Shown here piece after piece: positions 42,872-52,614 of a DNA stretch of 64,000 nt; the stretch's first letter is position 1, and each line of letters opens with the position of its first letter. Position numbers and translations under genes: made by a program. Source of the stretch: Thiobacillus sp. (GTDB lineage Bacteria; Pseudomonadota; Gammaproteobacteria; Burkholderiales; Thiobacillaceae). The notes under the pieces were generated by a model. The model had not been told where the DNA came from. It worked only from the letters and a program-made list of their open reading frames with translations, and made no database searches. The stretch covers positions 1-64,000 of the forward strand of contig NZ_JAUYRI010000013.1 in assembly GCF_030696885.1 (NCBI RefSeq), written 5' to 3'.

Positions 42872-45063
42872 CATGGTTTCAGAAAAATGGCGCCCAGCGG
42901 CGGCAGCGTCACCTCCACGGAATGGTCGTAACCCATCCAGGGCAGGTTCTGCGGTTGCAGCGGGCGGCCGTTGCCGAGGTTGCTGCCGCCGTAATACGTC
43001 GAATCGGTGTTGAGCACTTCGCACCACGCCGCGCCCGACGGCACGCCGATGCGGTAGGCCGTACGCGGCACCGGGGTGAAGTTGAACAGCGCCACCAGCG
43101 GTGCCGTCCCCTCGCCGCCCTGGCGCACGAAGCTCAGCACCGACTGGTCGGCATCGTGGCAGTCGATCCAGCGGAAGCCGCGCGGATCGAAGTCGAAGGT
43201 GTGCAGGGCCGGCTCGTCCCGGTACAGCCGGTTGAGGTCGCGCAGCACGGCGCGAATGCTGTCGTGCGCGGGAAACTTGAGCAGCGCCCAGTCCAGCTCG
43301 CCGGCTTCCTTCCATTCGTTCCACTGGCCGAATTCGCTGCCCATGAACAGCAGCTTCTTGCCCGGGTGCGCGTACTGCCAGGCATAGAACAGGCGCAGGT
43401 TGGCAAAGCGCTGCCAGGTGTCACCCGGCATCTTGTCGAGCAGGCTTTTCTTCATGTGCACCACTTCGTCGTGCGACAGCGGCAGCACGAAATTTTCGGT
43501 CCACGCATACATCTGGCTGAAGGTCAGCTGGTTGTGCTGGTACTTGCGATAGACCGGCTCCTTTTCGATGTAGTCGAGGCTGTCGTTCATCCAGCCCATG
43601 TTCCATTTCATCGAAAAGCCCAGCCCGCCGAGTTCGACCGGGCGCGACACCGCCGGCCATGCAGTCGATTCCTCGGCGATGGTGAGCACGCCGGGGAAGC
43701 GGCCGTGCACTTCGATGTTCATCTCGCGCAGGAACTGCACCGCCTCGATGTTTTCGCGCCCGCCGTATTGATTCGGCAGCCACTCCCCCGGATTGCGCGA
43801 GTAGTCGAGGTAGAGCATCGACGCCACCGCGTCGACGCGCAGGCCGTCGATGTGGAATTCCTCCAGCCAGTACAGCGCGTTGGCGACGAGGAAATTGCGC
43901 ACCTCGTTGCGGCCGAAGTCGAACACCAGCGTGCCCCACTCCTGGTGCTCGCCACGGCGCGGGTCGGCGTGCTCGTACACCGGCTCGCCGGTGAAGCGCG
44001 CCAGCGCGAATTCGTCTTTCGGAAAGTGCGCCGGCACCCAGTCGAGCAGCACGCCGATGCCGGCCTGGTGGCAGGCGTCGACAAAGGCGCGAAAATCGTC
44101 CGGCGAGCCGAAGCGCGCAGTCGGCGCGTAATAGCCCGACACCTGGTAGCCCCACGAGGCATCGAGCGGATGCTCGGCCACCGGCATCAGTTCGATATGG
44201 GTGTAGCCGAGGTCCTGCACATAGGGAATCAGCTCGGCCGCGAGTTCGTCCCAGCTGTAGAAGCTGCCGTCGGCATGTCGCCGCCACGAACCGGGGTGCA
44301 TTTCATAGATGCTGACCGGGCGATGTTGCCAGTCGAACTGCGCGCGCGCAGCAATCCAGTCGCCATCCGCCCAGGCATACGCCGTTTCGGCGGGCACGCA
44401 GCTGGTGGTTTCGGGACGCGGAAACATCTGCCGCGCGTAGGGATCGGTCTTTTTCACCAACTGCCCGTGGCTGCCGAGGATCTCGTATTTGTAGGCTTGG
44501 CCAGCCACAAGGCCGGGGATGAACAGCTCCCAGATGCCCGAGCTGCCGCGACAGCGCATCGGGTGACGACGCCCATCCCAGGCGTTGAAGTCGCCGATCA
44601 CGCTGACCCGCTGCACGGCGGGCGCCCACACCGCGAACAGGCAGCCGTCGACGCCGTCGATGGTCTTGAGGCGCGCGCCGAGTACTTTCCAGGCCTGGAA
44701 ATGGCGCCCTTCTCCGAGCAGGTACAAATCCGTTTCGCCCAGCTGCGGGGCAAAGCTGTAGGGGCATTGCGTGGTATGCCAGTGGCCTGCGCCCTTGTCC
44801 TGCCAGCGCAGCACCGGATGGGGTTCGACCGCGCTGCCGGCCGGCAGCAGACGCTCAAAGCAGTCGGTGCCGGACACCCGCATCATGGGGCCGCCGGCCA
44901 CCTCGACCGCTTCGGCGGCGGGCAGGAAAGCACGGATCAGCGTGCTGCCGTCAGGCTGGGCGTGCACCCCCAGCACCTCGAACGGATCGTGGTGGGTGCC
45001 GTGCTGCACGCGCTGGATCGGCGGACTGATCGCGGGCAGTGTGGCCGGCCTGGGGGATTTCAT
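42868..45063 (-). CDS. glgB: 1,4-alpha-glucan branching enzyme
   Basis: 731 aa GH13 enzyme with N-terminal CBM48-like domains. Motifs ELMPVAEHP, GLRVDAVASMLY (nucleophile Asp), IAEESTAWP (acid/base Glu) and PLSHDEVVH are present. It makes the alpha-1,6 branches. The ATG at 45063 overlaps the malQ stop by 4 nt; an ATG at 45084 would add seven residues. Its TAG stop lies in the repeat array. Confidence 0.95.
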   Translation of the reverse strand: MKSPRPATLPAISPPIQRVQHGTHHDPFEVLGVHAQPDGSTLIRAFLPAAEAVEVAGGPMMRVSGTDCFERLLPAGSAVEPHPVLRWQDKGAGHWHTTQCPYSFAPQLGETDLYLLGEGRHFQAWKVLGARLKTIDGVDGCLFAVWAPAVQRVSVIGDFNAWDGRRHPMRCRGSSGIWELFIPGLVAGQAYKYEILGSHGQLVKKTDPYARQMFPRPETTSCVPAETAYAWADGDWIAARAQFDWQHRPVSIYEMHPGSWRRHADGSFYSWDELAAELIPYVQDLGYTHIELMPVAEHPLDASWGYQVSGYYAPTARFGSPDDFRAFVDACHQAGIGVLLDWVPAHFPKDEFALARFTGEPVYEHADPRRGEHQEWGTLVFDFGRNEVRNFLVANALYWLEEFHIDGLRVDAVASMLYLDYSRNPGEWLPNQYGGRENIEAVQFLREMNIEVHGRFPGVLTIAEESTAWPAVSRPVELGGLGFSMKWNMGWMNDSLDYIEKEPVYRKYQHNQLTFSQMYAWTENFVLPLSHDEVVHMKKSLLDKMPGDTWQRFANLRLFYAWQYAHPGKKLLFMGSEFGQWNEWKEAGELDWALLKFPAHDSIRAVLRDLNRLYRDEPALHTFDFDPRGFRWIDCHDADQSVLSFVRQGGEGTAPLVALFNFTPVPRTAYRIGVPSGAAWCEVLNTDSTYYGGSNLGNGRPLQPQNLPWMGYDHSVEVTLPPLGAIFLKPC

Positions 45064-46427
45064 GGGGTGTGCGGCGTCTCGCATCGATGGGCTTTCTGTA
45101 ATTGTTGTAGCAAACGGGGGGCCAGCTCAGGGCTCAGCGCATCCCATTCGAAGCGCCAGCTCCAGTTGCCGCTGCTGGTGCCGGGCGTGTTCATGCGCGC
45201 CGCGCTGCCGAGGTGAAGCACATCCTGCAGCGGCAGCATGGCCAGCGCAGCGCGGCTGTGCAGCACAGTGTCGATCATCGCGCCCGGCAGCGCGGCGGGA
45301 TCCTCAACACCCATCTGCTCCATCACCTGGTGGCGCACCTCGTCAGGCAGCGAACTCCACCAGCCTGCGGTGGTGTCGTTGTCGTGGGTGCCCGTGTAGT
45401 AGACGGTATCGGGCTGGACATTCTCGGGCTTGTGCGGATTGTCGGCGTGCGCATCGAACGCGAATTGCAGCACCGACATGCCGGGCAGGCCAAACTGGTG
45501 GCGCAGCGCGGTGACGTCGGGCGTGATGATGCCGAGGTCCTCGGCCACCAGCGGCAGTTCGCCCATTTCGTCGACGATGGCCTGCAGCAGCGCCGCACCC
45601 GGTGCAGGGATCCACGTGCCGTGGATCGCGGTGGGTTCCTGCGCGGGAATCTCCCAGGCCGCGACCAGGCCGCGAAAGTGATCGATGCGCACCAGGTCGA
45701 ACCATTCGAAGTGCGCGGCCAGCCGCGCCCGCCACCAGGCAAAGCCGTCGGCCAGCATGGCCGGCCAGTTGTAATGCGGATTGCCCCAGCGCTGGCCGGT
45801 CGCGGAAAAATAATCCGGCGGCACCCCGGCCACCACGGTGGGATGGCCTTCGGCATCGAGCAGGAACAGATGGCGTTGCGCCCACACGTCGGCGCTGTCG
45901 TGGGCAACGAAAATCGGCATGTCGCCAAACAGCTCAATGCCACGTACTGCCGCGGCCGCGCGTATTTTCTGCCAGTGCATCGCGGCACGGTACTGGTCGA
46001 CCATCACGATCTTCAACGCGACCGCATGGGCGGCGTCGAATGCGGCGAGCGCCTGCGGGTCGCGATCGCGCAAGGGCACCGGCCAGTCGGGCCAGGACGC
46101 ACCGCCATGCGCCGCCTTGATGATGATGAAACGCGCGTAGTCGTCGAGCCAGTGGCGCTGCCGGTTGCGCCAGCCGACAAAGCGGCGCATGTCGACGCGC
46201 GGGCTGCTTTTATCTTCCAGTGAAAACAGCGCGGGATTGACTGCGAAGGCCGAGGCACACTGATACGGCGACAAACCCACCAGCGGCAGCCCGAGCGGCA
46301 GCATCTGCCAGACGCTGAAACCGGCGTCGCGCAGAAAATCCAGCCAGCGCTCGGCGTCGGCCAGCGTGCCGGACGGCAGCGAGGTCGGGTGCAACAGCAT
46401 GCCGGCGCGGTGGGTGTCGAAATTCAT
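45060..46427 (-). CDS. malQ: 4-alpha-glucanotransferase (amylomaltase)
   Basis: 455 aa GH77 enzyme. LLHPTSLPSG, DMPIFVAHDSADVWA, RIDHFRGL (catalytic Asp), VAEDLGIITPDV (catalytic Glu) and YTGTHDNDT are diagnostic. It moves glucan chains between acceptors and helps recycle maltodextrins. The ATG at 46427 shares a base with the preceding stop (TGATG). Confidence 0.95.
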   Translation of the reverse strand: MNFDTHRAGMLLHPTSLPSGTLADAERWLDFLRDAGFSVWQMLPLGLPLVGLSPYQCASAFAVNPALFSLEDKSSPRVDMRRFVGWRNRQRHWLDDYARFIIIKAAHGGASWPDWPVPLRDRDPQALAAFDAAHAVALKIVMVDQYRAAMHWQKIRAAAAVRGIELFGDMPIFVAHDSADVWAQRHLFLLDAEGHPTVVAGVPPDYFSATGQRWGNPHYNWPAMLADGFAWWRARLAAHFEWFDLVRIDHFRGLVAAWEIPAQEPTAIHGTWIPAPGAALLQAIVDEMGELPLVAEDLGIITPDVTALRHQFGLPGMSVLQFAFDAHADNPHKPENVQPDTVYYTGTHDNDTTAGWWSSLPDEVRHQVMEQMGVEDPAALPGAMIDTVLHSRAALAMLPLQDVLHLGSAARMNTPGTSSGNWSWRFEWDALSPELAPRLLQQLQKAHRCETPHTP

Positions 46428-48151
46428 CAGGCATTCCTGCGCATGGTGCCGGCGTTTTCCACCCAGCCGCCGCCGCTCGACAGCGGCACGTCGAGCATGG
46501 CCGGCGGCGCGATGCCGAGCAGGCGATACAGTTCGCGCAGCTGGGTGCGGTAGAGCTGCTCGAAGTCGCTGACGCTGCCCGCCGGGTTGTAGTCGCCGAA
46601 CCACCAGAACCAGTCGGAACCTTCGCACACGGCGAGCTGGCGGGTAGCGAGCGCAAGCTGGTCGGCATTGATCTTGCCGGCGGCGACGACGCCGTCGAAG
46701 GCCTCCTTGGCGGCCACCAGGTAATCCCAGCCGCGGTTCTTGTCTTCCGAACCGATCCAGGTCGAGAAGCTACCGTAGACCCAGCTGCCGGCCGCCAGCC
46801 GCTTCATCGCCTTGGCCGGCGCGCGCCCGGCCTGCTCGGCGAAGGTGCTGACCGTCAGCGTGGGATGCTCGGACAGCACAGTGTAGAGCGCATCCAGAAA
46901 GTAATGGCCGTTGTCGGGGTAGTACTCCCAGGCGTTTTCGCCGTCGAGGATGACCGAGACCACATGGTGGCCGGCGTCCTTGCCGAAAAAGGTGGCGATG
47001 TTTTCCAGATGCTGGACGAAATCGGCCACCGCGTCGTCGGCGTGCCAGTCGCTGTACTTGAAGCCGATCAGGTCCGACAGGCCGTCGTCGCGGAAAAACA
47101 CCCGCGACTTGTAGCCGTCGATGCGCGTCGGCGAAAACAGCGAGCGCTTGTGGTCGAGGTCGGCCTCGGGGGCGCCCGACTTGATGCCGCTGTTGCGCCA
47201 CACGCCTTCACCCGTTGCGGTCCAGGCAAAGCCGAAGTCGTCAAGCTGGGCCAGCGCATCCTCGCTGACGCCACCCTCGGACAGCCACACGCCGACGGGT
47301 TTTCTGCCGAAATAGTGCTCGAACACCTCGGCGCCGTGCTGTAGATGCCAGCGCGAACGCTCGGCACCACCCGGATAGCCGGGCGCCTCCGGAACCGGCA
47401 CGTCGGGCAGCGCGTCGCGCAGGTTGTCGAAGTCGTTCAGCAGGGGCACGATGGGGTGTCCGTAAGGCGTCATCGACAGCTCGACCTGGCCGCGGTCGGC
47501 GAGCGCGCGGTAGCGCGGAATCAGTCCGGCCAGGCAATGCTGGATCAGATGCAGCAGTTCGTGGCGGTCGGCCGCGGTGAAGCCCCGTTCCTGCGCCATC
47601 AGCCGCTGCACCAACGGCAGGTCCCGCAGCGAATGGCCCAGCCACGCCAGGTGGTACCAGGTCATCAGGTCGAGGAAGAACTGCTCGGACAGATAGCCCA
47701 TGTGCCATTGCAGGCCGGTGCTGCCGACCCCGGCACTGTCGGTGGCGCCGATCATCCGCAACAGGCGATGGAAAGCCGGATACGGATGGATCATGCGCGG
47801 CGCGTGACAACGCTGGCAGTCCTGCACGATGCGCATGCGGCTGGCAACATCCGACGGAATGCGCTCGGCGCCGGACAACAGGTTCAGCATGTGGTCCTGG
47901 GTCGGCTTGCCCTGCTTCAGCAAGGTGTCGAGCTGCCGCCCGTAGTCGTCCAGCTGCTCCAGCAACACCGGCGCGAAATTGACCACGGCACGCATCGCGG
48001 GATGCCGTTCCAGGTGCGCCGCCATGTCGCTGTAGTCCTTGATGCCGTGCAGATAGACCCAGGGCAGGTGGTAGGCGCCCTTGAGGCCTTCGCGGTAATA
48101 CGGCTGGTGCATGTGCCAGCACAGCACGACGTTGAGTGATTTAGCCGTCAT
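46427..48151 (-). CDS. Glycoside hydrolase family 57 protein
   Basis: 574 aa. VVLCWHMHQPYYRE at the N-terminus, WLSEGGVSEDAL (likely nucleophile Glu) and FFRDDGLSDLIGF (likely acid/base Asp) fit GH57. Known activities of GH57 are alpha-amylase, 4-alpha-glucanotransferase, branching and amylopullulanase; which applies is not clear. The position in a glycogen operon suggests glucan trimming or branching. It overlaps glgC by 11 nt and malQ by 1-3 nt. Confidence 0.88.
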   Translation of the reverse strand: MTAKSLNVVLCWHMHQPYYREGLKGAYHLPWVYLHGIKDYSDMAAHLERHPAMRAVVNFAPVLLEQLDDYGRQLDTLLKQGKPTQDHMLNLLSGAERIPSDVASRMRIVQDCQRCHAPRMIHPYPAFHRLLRMIGATDSAGVGSTGLQWHMGYLSEQFFLDLMTWYHLAWLGHSLRDLPLVQRLMAQERGFTAADRHELLHLIQHCLAGLIPRYRALADRGQVELSMTPYGHPIVPLLNDFDNLRDALPDVPVPEAPGYPGGAERSRWHLQHGAEVFEHYFGRKPVGVWLSEGGVSEDALAQLDDFGFAWTATGEGVWRNSGIKSGAPEADLDHKRSLFSPTRIDGYKSRVFFRDDGLSDLIGFKYSDWHADDAVADFVQHLENIATFFGKDAGHHVVSVILDGENAWEYYPDNGHYFLDALYTVLSEHPTLTVSTFAEQAGRAPAKAMKRLAAGSWVYGSFSTWIGSEDKNRGWDYLVAAKEAFDGVVAAGKINADQLALATRQLAVCEGSDWFWWFGDYNPAGSVSDFEQLYRTQLRELYRLLGIAPPAMLDVPLSSGGGWVENAGTMRRNA

Positions 48152-49460
48152 ATTCGTCCTGCCATCTGGCGTAGAGGTTCTGGCCCAGCATGGCTGGCGT
48201 CACCAGCACGATGCCTTCCTTGGTCACGTGGAAGCGCTTGGCGTCTTCGACGTGGTCCTCGCCGATGACGGTGCCGTCCGGGATCACCGTGCCCTTATCG
48301 ATGATCGCGCGGGTGATGCGGCAGTTTTTGCCGATGGCGACCTTGGGCAAGATCACGCTGTCCTTGATGAGGCTGTAGCTTTCGGCCGTGGTGGCGAAGA
48401 ACAGCACCGAGCGCTTGACCCGCGCACCCGACAGGATGCAGCCGCCGGCAATCAGCGAGTCGATCGCCTCGCCGCGCCGGCCTTCGTCGTCGAACACGAA
48501 CTTGGCGGGCGGATACTGTGGCTGGTAGGTCCAGATCGGCCATTCGCGGTTGTACAGGTTGAGTTCGGGCTCGACCGAGCATAGTTCCATGTTGGTCTGC
48601 CAGTAGGAATGCAGGGTACCGACATCGCGCCAGTAGGCCGGCAGGCCATCCTTGTCGCGGAAGGGAAAAGCCATCGCGCGCGCCTCGGCGATCTGGGCCG
48701 GAATGATGTCCTTGCCGAAGTCGTGCGAGGACTTGGTGTCGCTGGCGTCGTCGATCAGCGTCTTGTACAGGAAGTCCTTGGAAAAAATGTAGATGCCCAT
48801 CGAGACCAGCGCGGTGCCGGGCTTACCGGGGATGCTGTCGGGATGCTTCGGCTTCTCTGAAAAATGAGTGATCCGCATGTCGTCGTCCACCGACATGACG
48901 CCAAACGAGCTGGCGTCTTCCACCGGCATCTCGATGCTGCCGACCGTGAAGTCGGCGCCGGTCTGCACGTGATACAGCAGCATTTCGGAGTAATCCATGG
49001 TGTAGACGTGATCGCCGCCCAGCACCAGTACGTACTCGGGATGATGGCGCTGCATGATGTCGATGTTCTGGAACAGCGCATCGGCGGTGCCCTGGTACCA
49101 CTCCTTCTTGTGGGTGCGCTGCTGCGCCGGCAGGATTTCCACAAACTCGCCGATCTCGGCGCGCATGAAACCCCAGGCCCGCTGCAGATGGCGGATCAGC
49201 GAATGCGACTTGTACTGGGTGAGCACGCCGATGCGGCGGATGCCGGAGTTGACGCAGTTGGACAGCGGAAAATCAATGATGCGGTACTTGCCGCCGATCG
49301 GCACGCCCGGCTTGGCGCGCCACGCGGTCAGGTCCTTCAGTCGTGAGCCCTCGCCCCCGGCCAGCACCAATGCCAGCGTCTTGCGGGTCAGCTCGGTCAC
49401 CATTTTCGGCTCGGTGTAATAACGATACAGCCGCGCCTGCTCGTCTTTAGAAATCGTCAT
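48141..49460 (-). CDS. glgC: Glucose-1-phosphate adenylyltransferase
   Basis: 439 aa. LALVLAGGEGSRLKDLTAWRAKPGVPIGGKYR is the nucleotide-binding start; the sugar-phosphate Lys region and left-handed beta-helix end (LIKDSVILPKVAIGKNCRITRAIIDKG) follow. It makes ADP-glucose, the committed step of glycogen synthesis, and the family is under allosteric control. ATGA overlap with glk. Confidence 0.96.
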   Translation of the reverse strand: MTISKDEQARLYRYYTEPKMVTELTRKTLALVLAGGEGSRLKDLTAWRAKPGVPIGGKYRIIDFPLSNCVNSGIRRIGVLTQYKSHSLIRHLQRAWGFMRAEIGEFVEILPAQQRTHKKEWYQGTADALFQNIDIMQRHHPEYVLVLGGDHVYTMDYSEMLLYHVQTGADFTVGSIEMPVEDASSFGVMSVDDDMRITHFSEKPKHPDSIPGKPGTALVSMGIYIFSKDFLYKTLIDDASDTKSSHDFGKDIIPAQIAEARAMAFPFRDKDGLPAYWRDVGTLHSYWQTNMELCSVEPELNLYNREWPIWTYQPQYPPAKFVFDDEGRRGEAIDSLIAGGCILSGARVKRSVLFFATTAESYSLIKDSVILPKVAIGKNCRITRAIIDKGTVIPDGTVIGEDHVEDAKRFHVTKEGIVLVTPAMLGQNLYARWQDEYDG

Positions 49461-50482
49461 GTCCCACTCCGTTGTGCTGCTGGTTGAAGATGTATTGTCG
49501 TTGGAATTGTGTCACGGGCGAAGGCGTGTGCGGTCGCAATCGCGCCCTGCACCCCCAGCCGGTCATTGGTAACCAGGAAGATCGGCGTGCGTTCGACCAG
49601 GCTGCGCATGCGACCCTTGTCGGCGGCCGATGCCATGAAACGCGGCGAAAGCAGGCGAGCGCGCAGATGGCCGGCGACGCCGCCGGCAACATACAGCCCG
49701 CCGACCGGCTTGGCCAGCATCGCCACATTGCCGACCCAGGCGCCGTAGAGGTCGATGAACAGATCGAGCGCGGCCGCGGCGGCGGGATCCCCTGCCGCAT
49801 CGCGCGCGACCAGCACCGCGCCGTCGACCGGCACTTCGGGCAAGGTGGCGCCCAGCTCGATGCAGCAGAAGCGGTAGAGGTCGTTCATCGCCGAGCCCGA
49901 CGCCACGCGCTCCCACGACACATGGCCATAGGTGGCGCGTAGCCGCTGCAACAGGCGGTCCTGTATCGCATTGTCCGGCGCGAAATCGAGGTGGCCGCCC
50001 TCGCTGGGATAGCAGCGCGCGCGCCCGTCGGCATCGCTGACCAGGAAGGCGAGGCCGAGGCCGGTGCCGGCGCCGGTGATCACCCGCATGCCGCCTGCCT
50101 CGACCGGCTGCGGGTTGAGCGCGACGACATCCGCCGCGCCCAGCGTGGCGACGCCGGCAGCAGCGGCCTGGAAATCGTTGATGAAGCGCACGCTGGGCAC
50201 CCCGAGCGCGGCCTGCATGGCGGCGGCGTCGAGCGTCCAGTCGAGGTTGGTGAGCCTGACCTGCTGCGCGTTCAGCGGGCCTGGCAAAGCCAGCATCAGC
50301 CCGTCCGGCCGGCTCGGCAGCTGCGCATCGGCGAAGAACTGGCGCAACAGGTCGTCCGCCGTTGCAAACGCCGCGCTGGTGTATTCGCGCTCGAAGCGCA
50401 GGCGGCTGGCGTCGGCTGCGTCCGTCACCCAGGCCAGCCTGCTGCGCGTTCCCCCGATGTCGCCTGCAATCCACTCCCTCAT
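49457..50482 (-). CDS. glk: Glucokinase
   Basis: 341 aa. GDIGGTRSRLAWV is the ATP-binding phosphate-1 motif, FINDFQAAAAGVA holds the catalytic Asp, and VITGAGTGLGLAFL the adenosine site. It phosphorylates glucose, here probably the glucose freed by glycogen breakdown. It lies 3 nt after pgi and overlaps glgC. Confidence 0.94.
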   Translation of the reverse strand: MREWIAGDIGGTRSRLAWVTDAADASRLRFEREYTSAAFATADDLLRQFFADAQLPSRPDGLMLALPGPLNAQQVRLTNLDWTLDAAAMQAALGVPSVRFINDFQAAAAGVATLGAADVVALNPQPVEAGGMRVITGAGTGLGLAFLVSDADGRARCYPSEGGHLDFAPDNAIQDRLLQRLRATYGHVSWERVASGSAMNDLYRFCCIELGATLPEVPVDGAVLVARDAAGDPAAAAALDLFIDLYGAWVGNVAMLAKPVGGLYVAGGVAGHLRARLLSPRFMASAADKGRMRSLVERTPIFLVTNDRLGVQGAIATAHAFARDTIPTTIHLQPAAQRSGT

Positions 50483-50485
50483 GTC

Positions 50486-52183
50486 TTAAGCGCCCGTCAC
50501 ACGATGATTGGTGCGTCGATAATAATTGATCAGGGCATTGGTCGAGGCATCGTGGCCGCCGGCCGGCGCATCGGCGTGCAGTTCGGTCAGGATTTTGCTG
50601 GCCAGCTGCTTGCCGAGCTCGACGCCCCACTGGTCGTAGGAATTCAGGTTCCAGATCACGCCCTGGACGAAGATCTTGTGCTCGTACAACGCGACCAGCA
50701 TGCCGAGTGCGTGTGGGGTGAGCTTCTGCAGCAGGATCGCATTGCTCGGGTGGTTGCCCTCGAACACCTTGTGCGACACGAACTGGCCGGTTTGCGTTGC
50801 ACCCCCTTCAAGCGAGCCCATTTCGGCCTGCGTCTCCTCACGGGTGCGCCCGCGCATCAGCGCCTCGGTCTGCGCCAGGAAATTGGCGACGAGGATGTCA
50901 TGGTGTTCCTGCAGCTCGGTGTGCGGCTCGACCGAGACGATGAAATCGGCCGGGATCATCTTGGTGCCCTGGTGCAGCAACTGGTAGAAGGCATGCTGGC
51001 CGTTGATGCCGGTGGCGCCCCAGACGATGGCGCCGGTGGCATAGTCGACCGCGTTGCCGTCGCGGTCCACCGACTTGCCGTTCGATTCCATGTCGGCCTG
51101 TTCCAGGTAGGCGGGCAGGCTGCGCAGGTAGTGGTCGTAGGGCAGGATGGCGTGCGACTCGGCGCCGAAGAAGTTGTTGTACCAGACGCCCAGCAGCGCG
51201 AGGATCACTGGCATGTTGCGGTCGAGCGGCGCCTGGCGGAAATGATCGTCCATCGCCTGCGCGCCTTCCAGCAGTTCGGCAAAGCGCTCGGCGCCCACCG
51301 CCAGCACGATCGACAGGCCAATCGCCGACCACAGCGAATAGCGGCCGCCGACCCAGTCCCAGAATTCGAACATGTTGGCCGGATCGATGCCGAATGCGGT
51401 GACCGCTTCGCGGTTGGTCGACACCGCCGCGAAATGCTGCGCGATCGATTTTTCATCCTGCGCCTGTGCCAGGAACCAGGTGCGCGCGTAGTGCGCATTG
51501 GTCATGGTTTCCTGGGTGGTGAAGGTCTTGGACGCCACGATGAACAGCGTCGTTTCCGGATTCAGTGCCTCCAGCGCTTCCTTCACATGGGCGCCGTCGA
51601 TATTGGAAATGAAATGCAGCTTGAGGTCGGGATGGCGGTAGGGCTTCAGCGCCTGGACCACCATCTGCGGGCCGAGGTCGGAGCCGCCGATGCCGATGTT
51701 CACCACATCGGTGATGCGCGCGCCGGTGTAGCCGCGCCAGTCGCCGCTGCGCACCTTCTCGGCGAACGCGCCCATGCGCTCGATCACCGCGTTCACTTTC
51801 GGCATCACGTCCTCGCCGTCGACGACGACCGGCGTATTGCTGCGGTTGCGCAGCGCCACGTGGAGCACCGCGCGGTTTTCGGTGTTGTTGATCTTCTCGC
51901 CACCGAACATGCGCTCGCGCCAGCCGGTGACATCGGCCTCCTCGGCCAGGCGGACCAGCAGGCGCATGGTTTCGTCGGTGATGCGGTTCTTCGAATAATC
52001 CAGCAGCAGATCGCCCACCTGCAGCGAATAGCGTTCGAAGCGCTGCGGATCTGAGGCGAACAGCTCACGCATGTGCACGCTCGCCATCGCGGCCTGGTGT
52101 GCCTTCAAGTGCCGGCAGACCGGGCGATGCAGCTGCCCCGGTGTGTCACTGTATTTGTCTTGCGCGAGTACTGATGTGGCCAT
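50486..52183 (-). CDS. pgi: Glucose-6-phosphate isomerase
   Basis: 565 aa. [31 protein letters not shown], the signature [12 protein letters not shown], and [13 protein letters not shown] and [14 protein letters not shown] are all present. It converts glucose 6-phosphate and fructose 6-phosphate, feeding carbon from gluconeogenesis into glycogen. ATG at 52183 has AGGAGA 8 nt upstream. It heads the eight-gene minus-strand glycogen operon. Confidence 0.96.
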   Translation of the reverse strand: MATSVLAQDKYSDTPGQLHRPVCRHLKAHQAAMASVHMRELFASDPQRFERYSLQVGDLLLDYSKNRITDETMRLLVRLAEEADVTGWRERMFGGEKINNTENRAVLHVALRNRSNTPVVVDGEDVMPKVNAVIERMGAFAEKVRSGDWRGYTGARITDVVNIGIGGSDLGPQMVVQALKPYRHPDLKLHFISNIDGAHVKEALEALNPETTLFIVASKTFTTQETMTNAHYARTWFLAQAQDEKSIAQHFAAVSTNREAVTAFGIDPANMFEFWDWVGGRYSLWSAIGLSIVLAVGAERFAELLEGAQAMDDHFRQAPLDRNMPVILALLGVWYNNFFGAESHAILPYDHYLRSLPAYLEQADMESNGKSVDRDGNAVDYATGAIVWGATGINGQHAFYQLLHQGTKMIPADFIVSVEPHTELQEHHDILVANFLAQTEALMRGRTREETQAEMGSLEGGATQTGQFVSHKVFEGNHPSNAILLQKLTPHALGMLVALYEHKIFVQGVIWNLNSYDQWGVELGKQLASKILTELHADAPAGGHDASTNALINYYRRTNHRVTGA

Positions 52184-52614
52184 GCGGTATTTCTCCTGAC
52201 GCTCCGAAAAACGCCGCGCAATCAAGGCCGGCGCGGCTTTCGAAGCAACCCATGCTGCGACAAGCAATGGCTGTGCCATTGACGGGCGGTGGCGTCGTCC
52301 CTTGATTAACAATAGAAAAAAATGGTGATGGGTTCATGACAAACCCATATGACGCCCCAATATCGCGCCTCACTTCACGGCCGGCGCCGAAATCGAGACC
52401 GCTGTGCACCTAAACAGTGCCTTTGATGGTCGGGCCATCATAACATTGTCGTTGGTACGGTAATTGCAGCTCCCCCTGCCAGGACGAAACACGTCGGTTT
52501 TGTCCCGCAATAAAACAAGACATGCCCTTGTTTTCATTGGGACTTGAATTTGCCCTTGTGGCCGGCCTGTTCAGGGCTCGGCATCAGCTGGCGAAAAATC
52601 GTAGGGAGCACGAT
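52184..52614. other. 431-bp divergent regulatory region
   Basis: Lies between the pgi operon (minus) and the epimerase gene (plus). A sigma-54-type promoter faces the epimerase at 52452-52468. AT-rich sequence around 52300-52330 may hold the pgi promoter. No gene is supported; an in-frame ATG at 52522 would add 31 residues to the epimerase before its GGAGFIG motif and is unlikely. Confidence 0.55.
52452..52468 (+). promoter_or_regulatory. Sigma-54 (RpoN) promoter, GG-N10-GC
   Basis: TTGGTACGGTAATTGCA matches the -24/-12 consensus (TGGCACG-N4-TTGCW) with one change. GG at 52454-55 and GC at 52466-67 are 10 nt apart, as required. The expected start is near 52479, about 135 nt before the epimerase ATG. 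Confidence 0.75.

Noticed and set aside
52522-52614. Upstream ATG start for the epimerase gene
   Set aside because: It would add 31 residues before the Rossmann motif; the ATG at 52615 has a ribosome binding site and gives the normal N-terminus.
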